DNA of 64,000 nt from Halichondria panicea (taxonomy: Eukaryota > Porifera > Demospongiae > Suberitida > Halichondriidae): NCBI RefSeq assembly GCF_963675165.1, contig NC_087388.1:4221047-4285046 (forward strand), in the 5' to 3' direction. The notes beneath the pieces were generated by a model that ran no database searches, was not told where the DNA came from, and worked only from the letters and a program-made list of their open reading frames with translations. How positions within the stretch are numbered: position 1 is the stretch's first letter; each line of letters opens with the position of its first letter. Positions 23,680 to 33,761 of the stretch are shown one piece after another. The position numbers and the translations under genes are program-made.

Positions 23680-25027
23680 TTAAAACAGTACTTCTTCTTC
23701 TTCCAAGCACACAATACAGATTAAAATTGAAAGTACAACAACAATAGATAATGTAGCTGTTGCTATAAACACTGGAGTGTGTGAGTTATGAAATACAGTC
23801 ACATCCATGTCAGTGAATTGAGGAGTGTCAACAGCTGGGGCAGCATACACAAGAAAGCAGCCTTGAGTTCCATTGGAATCCAGTGAACAGTTTTTCCAGT
23901 CTCTCTCCTCGCTGATCATACACATCTGGTCTGCTCGAGGGTGATAGTCGTTAAGATCATAGAATTGATATAAAAGCTCGTACGAGTGTTGAATCTCAAC
24001 TTTTGTCGTTGAAAGAAGGATGATGAAGAAGTACTTGGATTCTTGGAAAATGTATTCTAGTGTGAAATTCGCATCACTATTCACAGGAAATGTGTACTTT
24101 TCTCTGTTCAAGCAGTCTTGGATATTACCTTGGTGATCTTTGTAATGTTGGTAGGAGTTTCTGTTATCAAGGATACAAAACGTTATTTGTTCATTGCCTT
24201 CAGGTTTTTTTCGGCTATTTGTTAAGTGCAGCGTGAAGTTCAGATTTAATTTAGCTCCTCGAGTCAGGTATTGGTCGATTATGACATTGACTGGAGCTAA
24301 GGCAGGGTCCACTAGAATGAAAGACGATTCGAAACGTTTTCGTTTTTTGTTGCTAGGCAATGGATCACATGCCTTCTCACCATCCACGTAAATAATGGTT
24401 ACAGGATACGCAGGTTTTGATATTCCAATTGTAATAGCACTATACCAGTTTAGATAGTATAGGCATCAGGGAGTATACCTTTCGAATAAAGGTCAAGCAC
24501 TACAGTATTATTATTCAACACGCTTTGTTGGGAAACTATTGTTGGGAAAACCAATAGATTAAAACAGCTGAGTATTATCGACATCACAACAATAAGAAAA
24601 AGGCAAGGCAAGAAGCAGCTTACTGAACGCCACATATTTGCCCAATTGCAATCTGTAGAGGTAATCATTCATGTATAATAGTGGCACTATAATTATAATT
24701 ATAATTATACCATGCAGCAGCAAATCATGAATTATAAGTTATTTAACTCTTACTTGATTTACTGCTGGACATAGCTATTGCCCTCTCTTGTACTGAAGTT
24801 TGAATGTCCTCCTGACCAGTTACCATTGCAGCTTGCATTGTTCCATACAACCCATGCACTGCATGCATGTCGAATATTAATAAAATTACAAGCGCTATAT
24901 ATATATTAATTATATATAGCTAATAGTGCATGTATATGCCAGCTATCATTGGCTTACCAGAGTTTTCTTGTTGAGGATTTTCATACCCAGTGTCATCGTA
25001 AGAGCCTGTGAACGGTTTATAAGACAT
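23680..25027 (-). CDS. Two-pass membrane protein of an unrecognised family (copy 1)
   Basis: Exons: 24958-25027 (start MSYKPF), 24754-24858, 24479-24652 and a last exon from about 24436 to 23680. The first two encode a cytosolic tail with a GYENPQ motif. The third has a hydrophobic segment (CFLPCLFLIVVMSIILSCF). The last encodes an ectodomain with N-glycosylation sites and paired Cys (FCILDN, MCMISEE, NCSLDSNGTQGCFLVYA), then a second hydrophobic segment (VFIATATLSIVVVLSILICI) and an acidic end. The junction between exons 3 and 4 is one base out of frame with the only short GT-AG intron visible (39 bp), so either splicing differs or there is an indel. It shares its layout and ectodomain motifs with 26586-27780 and 57367-59599. 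Function unknown; a surface receptor or adhesion role is only a guess. Confidence 0.7.
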
Positions 25028-25834
25028 CCTCGGTCAGTCAGTTTCCCTATAATTATGTCAGCTGACATTCAATATAACGAAATAGTAGCAATGACAATTG
25101 CATAAGCAATATAACATGCATGCTTCAGAAATCGTGATTTAGACGATATTTTTACATAGAGCTACATTGCAACTTGTCATTTTCATATCAGACGGATCTT
25201 TTTCTTGCCATATTTAATCCTTAGAATGCGGTAGATCTAGTCTATATACTCAATGACATCATTTTCATGCAAGTAGAGACCTATAGACTCGACTATAATA
25301 ATTATAGCAACACCTTAGGCTCAGTTGTTGCCTTAATTAATTAATTCATTATTGACTGCATCCTAGATCTAGACTAGCTATAGATTTAGCTATAGATTTA
25401 GCTAGACTCCATAGATCTAGTCTAGATCTAGATCTATGTGCTTGGGATTTCTATACTCACACTTCACTTCGTTTAGATCTAGATCTAGATCTAAATGAAA
25501 GGTAGTCTCTATATTCGTTTTACTAATCTAGATTCTAGATCAAACTAGCTATATGGAATGAGTAGATTTACTGAGTTCCTATAGATTTATACCTTAGTGG
25601 TGTTTTCTTGTTGGACTGGGATTAGGGATCGCGGGACTCAAGTCTATGCCGGAATCTATAATAATATTGTAGCAAAATGTGGATTCTATATATGGAAACA
25701 CACCCACAGCTAACTTCGTTATTTTATGCCTAATTTGGCTAGATATATATCTATGGACTAGATTCGCTCTTTAGTTATGCTCAACTGGTTTGTCGATGAA
25801 GAAGTCACTGAACGAGCAGTGATATAGGTGGTGA
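25028..25834. other. Divergent intergenic region with TAGATC-rich simple sequence
   Basis: Between the minus-strand membrane gene and the plus-strand PHD exon. 25365-25560 is dense in TAGATC/GATCTA words. It probably contains the promoter of the minus-strand gene; no individual site can be called. Confidence 0.4.
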
Positions 25835-26140
25835 CCTTATATTGAAGAATATGAAGTGGAATGTTGCCCAGAGAAAATACTCAGAAAGTGCTTGGATGAC
25901 AATGTTTGCATTGCTCAAATCAAAAAATACTTCACTTTTGACGGCTGGAGTTTACTTCAAAATAGCATAGATACTTTGCTTGTTCATGGGAATTGGACTT
26001 GCTCAATATGCTGCATTGATTTATCTACAAGTGAAAGCATTGGCTGTGATAGTTGTCTTGGATGGTTTCACTTGAAGTGTGTTGGATTAAAGAACGCTCC
26101 TAAAAGCAAGCACTGGTTTTGTAGATCCTGTCATATTTAA
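25835..26140 (+). CDS. PHD-finger exon or small protein
   Basis: The open frame ends at 26140 and encodes a C-terminal PHD-type zinc finger: WTCSICC, then IGCDSC, LGWFHLKCVGL and WFCRSCH give the C4-H-C3 ligand order, with the Trp two residues before the His. PHD fingers bind histone H3 tails. No in-frame ATG precedes the finger, so this may be the last exon of a longer gene or a fragment of a mobile element, since PHD fingers are common in invertebrate transposons. It lies between two divergent membrane-protein genes. Confidence 0.6.
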   Translation, partial: PYIEEYEVECCPEKILRKCLDDNVCIAQIKKYFTFDGWSLLQNSIDTLLVHGNWTCSICCIDLSTSESIGCDSCLGWFHLKCVGLKNAPKSKHWFCRSCHI

Positions 26141-26585
26141 TTTTTATGTGTATTGATTATTAACTCATCTATTATAGCGCATGCGCATAAATTATTCGCA
26201 ATGGTCAGAGGTGAAAGTTCACCAAGCCGTAAGAATAGCAAGAATATATCCTATTGACTATAGAAATAATAATTTGTGAGGTGAGTTGGAGTGATACTAG
26301 AATGACAGTGCTACATATATATATATACTAGATGTATCTAGATCTATATAGGCCTACATATCTAGATTATATGTAGTCTAGCTGTACTAGATAGTTAGCT
26401 AATGATCAGTTTTAATGTTTTGTTTGTTTTGTCGACCACCAAGTTTTCTGCATGAAAGTGAAAGTATGTTTAGAGATCTATTCTACACATTGAATTAGTT
26501 TGTATATAATGTATCACGCTTCCATATTTGTGTAGATCTAGGAATACAACTGTTGCATTTGACGATGTGTGTAACATGCTATTTC

Positions 26586-27780
26586 ATGACAGGAAGTGTC
26601 TGCCTGATACAAGGAGCTACCCCAATGTGGCAAACACAGAAAAAATCACTAAGTGAACATCAGGATAGTAAGTTGCTAAGTAACGTTTCATATTTTATGG
26701 GTGTAACTTATATCTCCTGCATGTTCTCGTATTCATATTCATAACCATAATTTAATTCATGTATGTATAGGGGGACATCAAGAATTGTGCCGAAAATGTT
26801 CGTTAGGAGTAACCATTTTTCTCCTGGCATCTGTTGCAGTGGGTTGCATCATTTTTTCAGTGTTGCTGGCATTTCAGCATGAGATCTCTTCTGGTCCACA
26901 GCTTAGTCATCGTGGTGATACGGTTTTTCTCCAGAGTATAAGTCGATTCTATCATTCTTCCATTACCACCTCCACATGTGACCAAAGAGGTGACTCTCCT
27001 CACATTGATAGAATCTTTATCGTTCCTGAAAATAATCTCACCATGCACCACACAAATCACTCTTTAAACTCTGCTCAGATCGATCAACAATTCTCATCCG
27101 CTGTAAGTGGTCTCATAGACAACTTGTATCTGCTAGAAGGAAGTGATCTTAGCTACAAAATATGCGTAGGAAGTATAGACAGTGGTAGTCTACAAGGTGA
27201 TCTATTCGTGTTCACCAATGACTTCAATTTCATTGAATACAAAGAATCTCCCGAACTTGGTGAACAATTATCGATTATTTCAAAAAGTTTCGAAATTGGA
27301 AGGGACAACAGTACCAACTGTGTTCAATTGGTATTCAAAGCACCTAAATCTTCGTACTATTTTGTGGCTACAAGGACACCTGCTTCAATATTCTACACTT
27401 TCCAATACACACTGCACATTAACTATTATGATCACAGCGACTATCAAGTAGCATGCTCCATCTATGAGGAAGAGCCTTGTGAGATTACACTACCAGGATC
27501 TATATTTTCAACTGAAAAATATGTTCTTCTTGCATATGTAAGACCGAATGTCGAGCTATCATCTTCCACAAATCATCTGTGTGTTACTGCTAACCGCTCG
27601 GACAGTGTCTACCTTATCATTGGTATGGCTACATCAATTGCAGCATTGGCACTGCTTGGAACTGTTGTGATAATTATTGTGGTGGTAGTTGGCATAAGGC
27701 GTAGGAATAGAAGAGGATACGCTATCATACAAAGCTCTCCACCGTCCTACAACTCTCACTATGGAAAATTGTATGGCTGA
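26586..27780 (+). CDS. Two-pass membrane protein of an unrecognised family (copy 2)
   Basis: Exons: about 26586-26667 and 26771-27780, in frame across the junction; an additional 5' exon is possible. The large exon has a first hydrophobic segment (VTIFLLASVAVGCIIFSVLL), an ectodomain of about 240 residues with several NxT/S sites and Cys (YKICVGS, YQVACSIYEEEPCEITLPG, YVLLAYV), and a second hydrophobic segment (ATSIAALALLGTVVIIIVVV). A basic stop-transfer (RRRNRRG) and a short cytosolic tail with a PPSY motif follow. Both ends are therefore predicted to be cytosolic. The C-x-I/L ... C ... L-A/V-Y block and YD.xDY block are shared with 23680-25027 and, more weakly, with 57367-59599. Function unknown. 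Confidence 0.75.
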
Positions 27781-27964
27781 ATACGGCACGTATATAAAAC
27801 TTTTATAGAACAAATTTATTCATTGATTTTGTGTATGGATACTAGATTGAAACTGCGGCTAAGGTTTCAGTATGCCCTTGTTATACATGTTATTGTAAGT
27901 GCACGATGGCAAAGGTCAAGGTTGTGGCATAATATGGATTCTATTCCATTCCATTGGATGCAAA

Positions 27965-29078
27965 ATGGCCTCCCCTGCTCATGAGTTAGCTGACTTTACA
28001 AGCCCGAGAGTGCTCATCACTGTCAGAGGATGGCCTGAGCAAGTGTGCCCAGTGACCAATGAGCATCTGAGCACACTCCTCACTGCATTGCAGCAGGTAG
28101 GATGCTATAGCTAGTATATCAGTAGAATATTTGACCTCATTTTTATGACCTCCCTTGTACATGTACAATTTTTATATCATAGATAGAACAGTATGCTTCT
28201 TATCCCAATTAGTTGCTTAATTGGCAATAAAAAATTGCTCGTAATTTATATGGCAAATTAACATTCCTTGTGATTCCGGCTGTATACTGTAGATTCTTTG
28301 TTTCACTTTGACCATAAATGGCCATAATTAATGATTGCTACGCCCAGTTACCATAGCAGTGGGAGTTTATATAATATTATATTTCCTGTTTACCCAATGT
28401 CGTTATTTTCCCTTAAGAGTTTGCCCAACAACGTTGTCACTCTACAAGCAAGTGTTAGCAACAGCACTAAATCTGCCACTGAGAATTACTTCTGTGTGTC
28501 TGCACCATGTCTGGCTAACACAAGTACGTTCCACCGACAAACTTCAGATTTAACTTCACCACTGTATAATAACCAATTCGACCGTATATAGCGGGTAATT
28601 TGGTAAATTTGGCAAATCAAAGTGAGGGTCGCTAAAAAAACGCCAAAAGTTTTAGCTTGCAGTATCATTATATTGCATGTGATAAATATTGACATATGCA
28701 GCATGCTCGTTAAATTAAACATTTCCAATAGTAGTTCAATTGGCTAGCTCTTTTGGGCTCGCTAAATTTACCCGCTATATAATTATGGTAATAGGCAATA
28801 GGCTATTAATTTGTGCAAACAATTGAAGGTGTTTTTATTACTATGTCAGCTCCCGAAAATACCCCAGCTATCATTAATCTTATCACAACCATCAATGTAT
28901 TCATGACACTGTTATTGCAAACAGACAAGAGTGACATTGGTGTGAGGCGCCCCTCCATTGTAATGGATGTGACCGTGTGGGCCGAGGTGAACAATAGCAA
29001 TAGACCACTGTTCATACAGAGCATCAAGAATGCTTGGACTACGTTCCTTAATAGCGAGTCTGAAACAATGGATTTTCT
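27965..29078 (+). CDS. Unrecognised small-protein family, member A (partial)
   Basis: Exons: 27965-28096 (MASPAHEL start, phase 0 end), 28418-28523 (ends phase 1) and 28925-29078 (ends phase 2 at a GTAAGT donor). The last exon with the stop was not found. Compared with the complete member at 53705-56286, the intron phases are the same and the residues align: VLITVRGWPEQVCPV...LLTALQQ with LMIKVCFPEEMGPV...FLRAVQE, ENYFCVSAPC with GYYCRTAAPY, and PSIVMDVTVWAEV with PTVIVELFFSYEV. The exon equivalent to exon 2 of that member is missing or unrecognised. A MITE occupies the last intron. No known domain recognised. Confidence 0.6.
28582..28784. repeat. Intronic MITE with TATAGCGGGTAA ends
   Basis: CGTATATAGCGGGTAATTTG at the left is inverted at the right (AATTTACCCGCTATATAATT). 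About 200 bp, inside the last visible intron of member A. Confidence 0.7.
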
Positions 29079-29747
29079 GTAAGTTGTGCAGCATGGTATG
29101 CATGACGTCCTTGAAATTAGTATAGTTATGCATGTACGTATCTGTATATATAATGGGTCAAATTGATACATGCATGTGTACGTATTAGATCTGTATACTT
29201 ATATTCATGCATGGGAACAATATCAAAGCGCTGTTGCTGAGGGATTTTCCATGTTTATTGTTAGTGAATAATTAAAACCACACACGTATGCATGTGTGTA
29301 TCTCAATGATATCACTAATTTAACTCTTTGTATATAATTATATATAATAATTATTATGGTAAACTGTGGACGTAACGATATAATTATTGGCCAAAAAATT
29401 AATTAACTAGCCAGTTTTGTTAAACGTGTGCAAATGTAACAAGTTGTCTCATCACCACACCCACACCCATAGCATTCAAGTACAGCAAGCTGCGATAGTT
29501 CGAGACAGTACACAAAGTCATACCAATCCAACTGTTTCCTTGCCAACCACAATGAACAGTTATATAGTTAATCGATCGAAGTCAACCGAGGTGTAATAAA
29601 TAGATCTATATATAAAATTATTTATGTACATTATTTTTGCTTCCTTTTATGAAAATCAATGATTATCAGTATTGAATCTAACTTCCTGTGTTTATACAGT
29701 GATATTTTTATTGTCAGGCTTTAGACTTTGGCAATAGTTCAAGGATC
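29079..29747. other. No feature recognised; between small-family members A and D
   Basis: Expected to hold the last exon of member A, which I could not find. AT-rich, with TGCATGCA and ATAATTAT words; the 5' flank of member D starts here. Confidence 0.3.
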
Positions 29748-32700
29748 ATGGCTTCCAAACCACCCGGTTCACCTCCCAAACTGACGGACGGAAACCTGCT
29801 CAATAGTGGAAAGAATGAGTTGCTTATAAAGGTCAGCTACTCTGAGGAGTTTGGAACAGTGGCTGCCTGTAAACTGGACGAGTTTCTATTGGCAGTGCAA
29901 AGTGTGAGGCACCAATTAATAATTCTACTGGAGATGTCCATAGAGCATGTTCAGTTGATCAGCTGTCTCATGCTAGATGTAATTTTATGTAGAAAGCTAC
30001 CTTGTACTATCACTTTCTTGTTTTCATGTAATTATAGATCTACATGTAACTCAGATTATTATAGCAAGGCCGTTTATATGACCGAATTCTTTGTTGTAAA
30101 AAGATTGAGGTAGATTGACGTTTATTGTTGACTGCTTAGTCCTTGTTCTGGGACAATTTTACAGCGGCATACCTTCTATACACGGCTTGACACATTTATA
30201 GAGCTGTTTAATGGAAAATAGCACTCACTCACCTAGATGCACAGCAATGCAGCTCTATAGTTATTGCGTATCTTTTACAACAATCAGATTCAAGAACTCT
30301 GGGATGTTCGTTGCACTGTGGGGTCTCGGATTCTGGAAAAGCCACAGTCAGAGGGTACAGACAGTGTGCAGGTGAGTTGTGACTAATTGAATTTACAAAA
30401 CTGTGCATAAAGTTGTAATTTTTGTATGGGAAAACAGAAAAAACGAGTGTTGCAAGCGTGCGCTTGCTAATGCATCTCGCCATGTTTTTGCTTTCGCTCA
30501 AAAGTATTAGAGTGTTATAGAAGATTTGCAATGTGATTTGACGAAATAAGTGTTAGCAATGGAATGAACGGATCAATAACGGTACTCGCCTCCAACTTTT
30601 AATTGCTTCCGGAAGCGGGGGCGTATCCTCATTGCATGCTCTATTAACCGTAGTAGCTAATTGATCTTAGACCTTGATAAAATTGTTTTTTAATATCATA
30701 AAACACTGTATTTTATTAGGGTGTACATGGTATAGGCGACCTATAGGAGTGACTTGCGGGTGTTTGGATTGGCTGACACATCAACAAACCCTGCCACTGC
30801 ATGGCGTTGTCCAGCTCTTGCCTATATGAATCCAGGCACATTGATACATTCTGACTGTCGGGCTGCTTACAATAGCCCGAGTGTAGCATTGTTTGTAATA
30901 ATAATAATAATAATATTTGCTTCCCATGGCACAGTCAACTACAGCATTGAGTTTGTGAACAGCATCACAGGTGCAAAACATTGAGAGCTACTGGAATAGA
31001 ATTAAGATCAAGCTCAAGATGAATGCGGGGGGGGGGGGGGGAGAGCGACTGTTAACTCCTCTATCGAAGCAAGCTGCCTTGGGTAATGGTTGACATCGCC
31101 ACACAGTATCCGGTCTAAGCAGAATCAACCAAATCATCTATTCATCCATCCATCAAGTATTATTCACTCGATCATTGTTTTCATCCATCCAGTGTCATCA
31201 CAGTATATAGCTATAGTATCACTTTCTCATCCAGTATCATAACTGCTTCAGTTGTGTTCATCCAGTTTTCTTATCATCAGTATTATCAGTTTTCTTCAGC
31301 CAGTAATTGTATCTTTCCATGCTTCGCTTCAGCCAGTATCATTTCTTCCTGGTCCTACTGTCAAACAAAATAATAAGCGCAGGTCAAAGGTCATTTAGCT
31401 ACTACGGTTAGTAGAGCATGCAATGAGGCTACGCCCCCGCTTCCGGAAGCAATTAAAAGTTGGAGGCGAGTACCGTTATTGATCCTCTATGGTTACCAGA
31501 CTTGTGTACATGCATCTATTGTTATCTATTCTATGGTATCATAGCGCTTTAGTGCAAGGCTAACTCATAATTATGTTGAATAGAAAGTTTGCGTGAACAG
31601 ATGATGCTATGAAAGATTCTGAAGAGACTGAAACAGCCTTCAATGTGAGTCAAACTAGCCATAACTCGAGAAAGAAGCTTTAGTTTGCTAATCCACGAAT
31701 CAAATCCAAGAGAACGTGGCTAGAAGCCAATAGAAACTGTTAGTTTTCGTCACATTGCAACCGTTGATCAGTTACAACTGGAACACACACACACACATGC
31801 AGTCAGCTTTACCTTTACCGTATCCCTCGTACGGCTACGCCTTGAGGCATAATTAATCTGGTACCGTATATAGAAGGTAATTTTCGTCGGATAAAAGGTT
31901 TGTGCTCTACGCAAATTTTCTCTATGAAAAGCTCTCTACACAAATTTTCTCCATGAAAAGCTTTAAGCGTGGTTTACCGGAACGCAAGTAATGCAGTGCA
32001 CGTGATGAAATCACAATCAGCAAACAAATTAAGAAAATCACCACTCTGAAACTATTCTTTACCCGACAAACGCCACATAATAATTATAATGATGTCAACT
32101 CAAAATTGAAGCATTCCGGCACTCGCAATTAATGTTTCTAGCAGTATAATCTAGTACAGTAGCTAGCAAATAATTGTTTCAATAGTGTACGTCTCTTAGA
32201 GATTTTCATAGAAACTTACTATGTTAAATTGATGGTGACCAGCATTAATTCGAGCACTGCGTCATAATTATGACCATTACATTCAGTCTATGGAAACTAC
32301 AGTAGACTCTCATTAATCCGATCACCCTTGGGACAGTGCAGCTTGGCTGGGCTGGAATAGCATTTCAGAAAATAGCCGCGGCTAAAAAACGACCTTACCT
32401 CGAACCTAATGACTAATTTTGCGGTTTTGTCTCGAGGATAATGAATCATTATGCTCTCTATTCCAATTTTATCTGCTAAACCACACCTAAAAAATGTCAT
32501 CCGGTCTAATAAACGTACAAATTACATTAAAAACCTTGGGGAAGCCGGTACTGGCCAGTATACAGAATAGCGAGTGGCTGCATTTCAGGGTGAGTTTTGT
32601 GCTGTAAACATCTAGCTAGCAATCTGTGCCAAGCCAAATGACTGGGTGAGGTGGCCATACTTCAGAGAGCCAGGATAGCGAGAGTCTGCTGTACTACTGC

Positions 32701-33113
32701 GTATGTATAGTGCGAAATTTTCGAGGCACTTAGATTTCGTGGAAGTATACTTCTTCTTTGGCGGTATGTCAATGCACCGCCGTTGGCTATATTCGTGGAA
32801 CAAGTTTCGTGAAGGATTGCTTACCCTTGAAAACAGTAAATTTCTGCCTATAAAATTATATTATGATATCAACTCAGCAGCAAGTGAATGATGTTCATGT
32901 GATCTTATTAATTTGTTGCAGGCTGAGAGCAGTACTGGTACTGCAGTGGCCAACGACCTTGAGGTAACCAGGTACTACTGCAAGACTGCACTCTCTTATA
33001 ATGGTATGGACCTCATTCAAGTTTTTTAGTTTCGTTGTAAACACTTTCTCGTTACAGTGACAGTTATTTATCGAAATGCATTGCCAGCAATGACTGGACA
33101 CCAATTAAAATAT
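29748..33113 (+). CDS. Unrecognised small-protein family, member D (partial, invaded by transposons)
   Basis: Exon 1 is 29748-29903 (MASKPPGSPPKLTDG..., NELLIKVSYSEEFG, LDEFLLAVQS, phase 0). A third-exon equivalent is 32922-33003 (VTRYYCKTALSY, phase 1). A short fourth-exon equivalent is 33058-33113 (VTVIYRNALPA). These match the exon order and phases of the complete member at 53705-56286. Exon 2 was not found, and the fourth exon is shorter than in relatives. The first intron region holds a Merlin-type element, a SINE-like repeat and a pogo-like MITE. It may be a functional gene with long introns or a decaying one. Confidence 0.45.
30570..31485 (+). mobile_element. Merlin/ISXO2-like DNA transposon remnant
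   Basis: TIRs of about 90 bp: GGATCAATAACGGTACTCGCC at 30570 and its inverse ending at 31485, continuing through TTAATTGCTTCCGGAAGCGG and GAGCATGCAATGAGG. It encloses a degraded transposase fragment, a G-run (31024-31044) and CATCCA-type simple sequence. No clear target duplication was seen. Confidence 0.8.
30754..31027 (+). pseudogene. ISXO2/IS1595-family transposase fragment
   Basis: Frame with VFGLADTSTNPATAW, GTLIHSDCRAAYNS and HGTVNYSIEFVNSITGAKH, which follow the DDE-type ISXO2 consensus (VDTS, HSD.WAAY, VNHS.EFV.P.TG). The usual continuation into the ESYW.R segment is interrupted by stops, and a (TAA)n run sits in the middle. It is enclosed by the TIRs of the 30570-31485 element, so it is a dead Merlin transposase. 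Confidence 0.75.
31560..31858 (+). repeat. Dispersed repeat, copy 1 (second copy at 61395-61672)
   Basis: Shares with 61395-61672 the ordered words AACTCGAGAA, AATCCAAGAGAACGTGGCTAG, AGAAGCCAATAGAAACT, CAACCGTTGATC, a CA run and a terminal CCTTGAGGCATAA. It could be a SINE or a non-autonomous element. Confidence 0.65.
32299..32693. repeat. Pogo/Tigger-like MITE
   Basis: ACAGTAGACTCTCATTAATC at the left pairs with GATAGCGAGAGTCTGCTGT at the right. The interior words GCCGCGGCTA, GCGGTTTTGTCTCGAGG and CAGTATACAGAATAGCGAG are shared, inverted, with 55325-55860. Confidence 0.75.
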
Positions 33114-33761
33114 GTCAGTAAATCAGTTAGTAATTTTCTGTATATTACGGTATGATTTTATATGTGTTCTTATGAGACCAAAGGCTATGCTTCCCTTTTT
33201 CCCTTGTAGGGAGCTACTTTCAGTTGATTTGCCGATACAAAGAAGAAGAAATACACCTTAGCTAACCTTGGAATCCCACAAGAAGCTAGCCAGCCAGCTT
33301 GTATAAGTTCCCTAACTGCTTTTGTTGATCAATGTTTCAGCGCTTGTCTCGTGTATTGTATTGTAAAATTTGATTATTTTGTATTTTTGTGTTTGATTTG
33401 CGGCATTCTTACACATATATTTTCATTTTTGCCGATTGCCAGCAAAAATATACGGCCTACTCTGCTGCTTAAAGCGGCTGCTGCTCGATATAAAGTGGAC
33501 TAAGCGGTTCCAAAATGTGTCCAGTTTTGTCAAAAAATCCACAATTATCAATGACGTATCGCATTATCTACACATACCCAAGAGCTGCGTAGAGCCACTA
33601 ATTTGGGGAATTCCCCATTAATCGCAATGTACCAGCAATGTAAAGTGAGTGTATATGGCTGCAAGTAAGTATAGGCTAGCAGTCATTTACTTGAAGATAG
33701 TAAATGTGTACAATCTATCAGGATATATAGTATACTATATTATTATGTTGGGTAGAATTAA
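33114..33761. other. No gene recognised
   Basis: A short open frame at 33436-33621 shows no domain; its surroundings (TAAAGCGGCTGCTGCTCGATA, ATTTGGGGAATTCCCC) look like pogo-type element sequence. Confidence 0.35.

Noticed and set aside
33436..33621. 61-codon frame as a gene
   Set aside because: No domain, no splice partners, and repeat-like surroundings.
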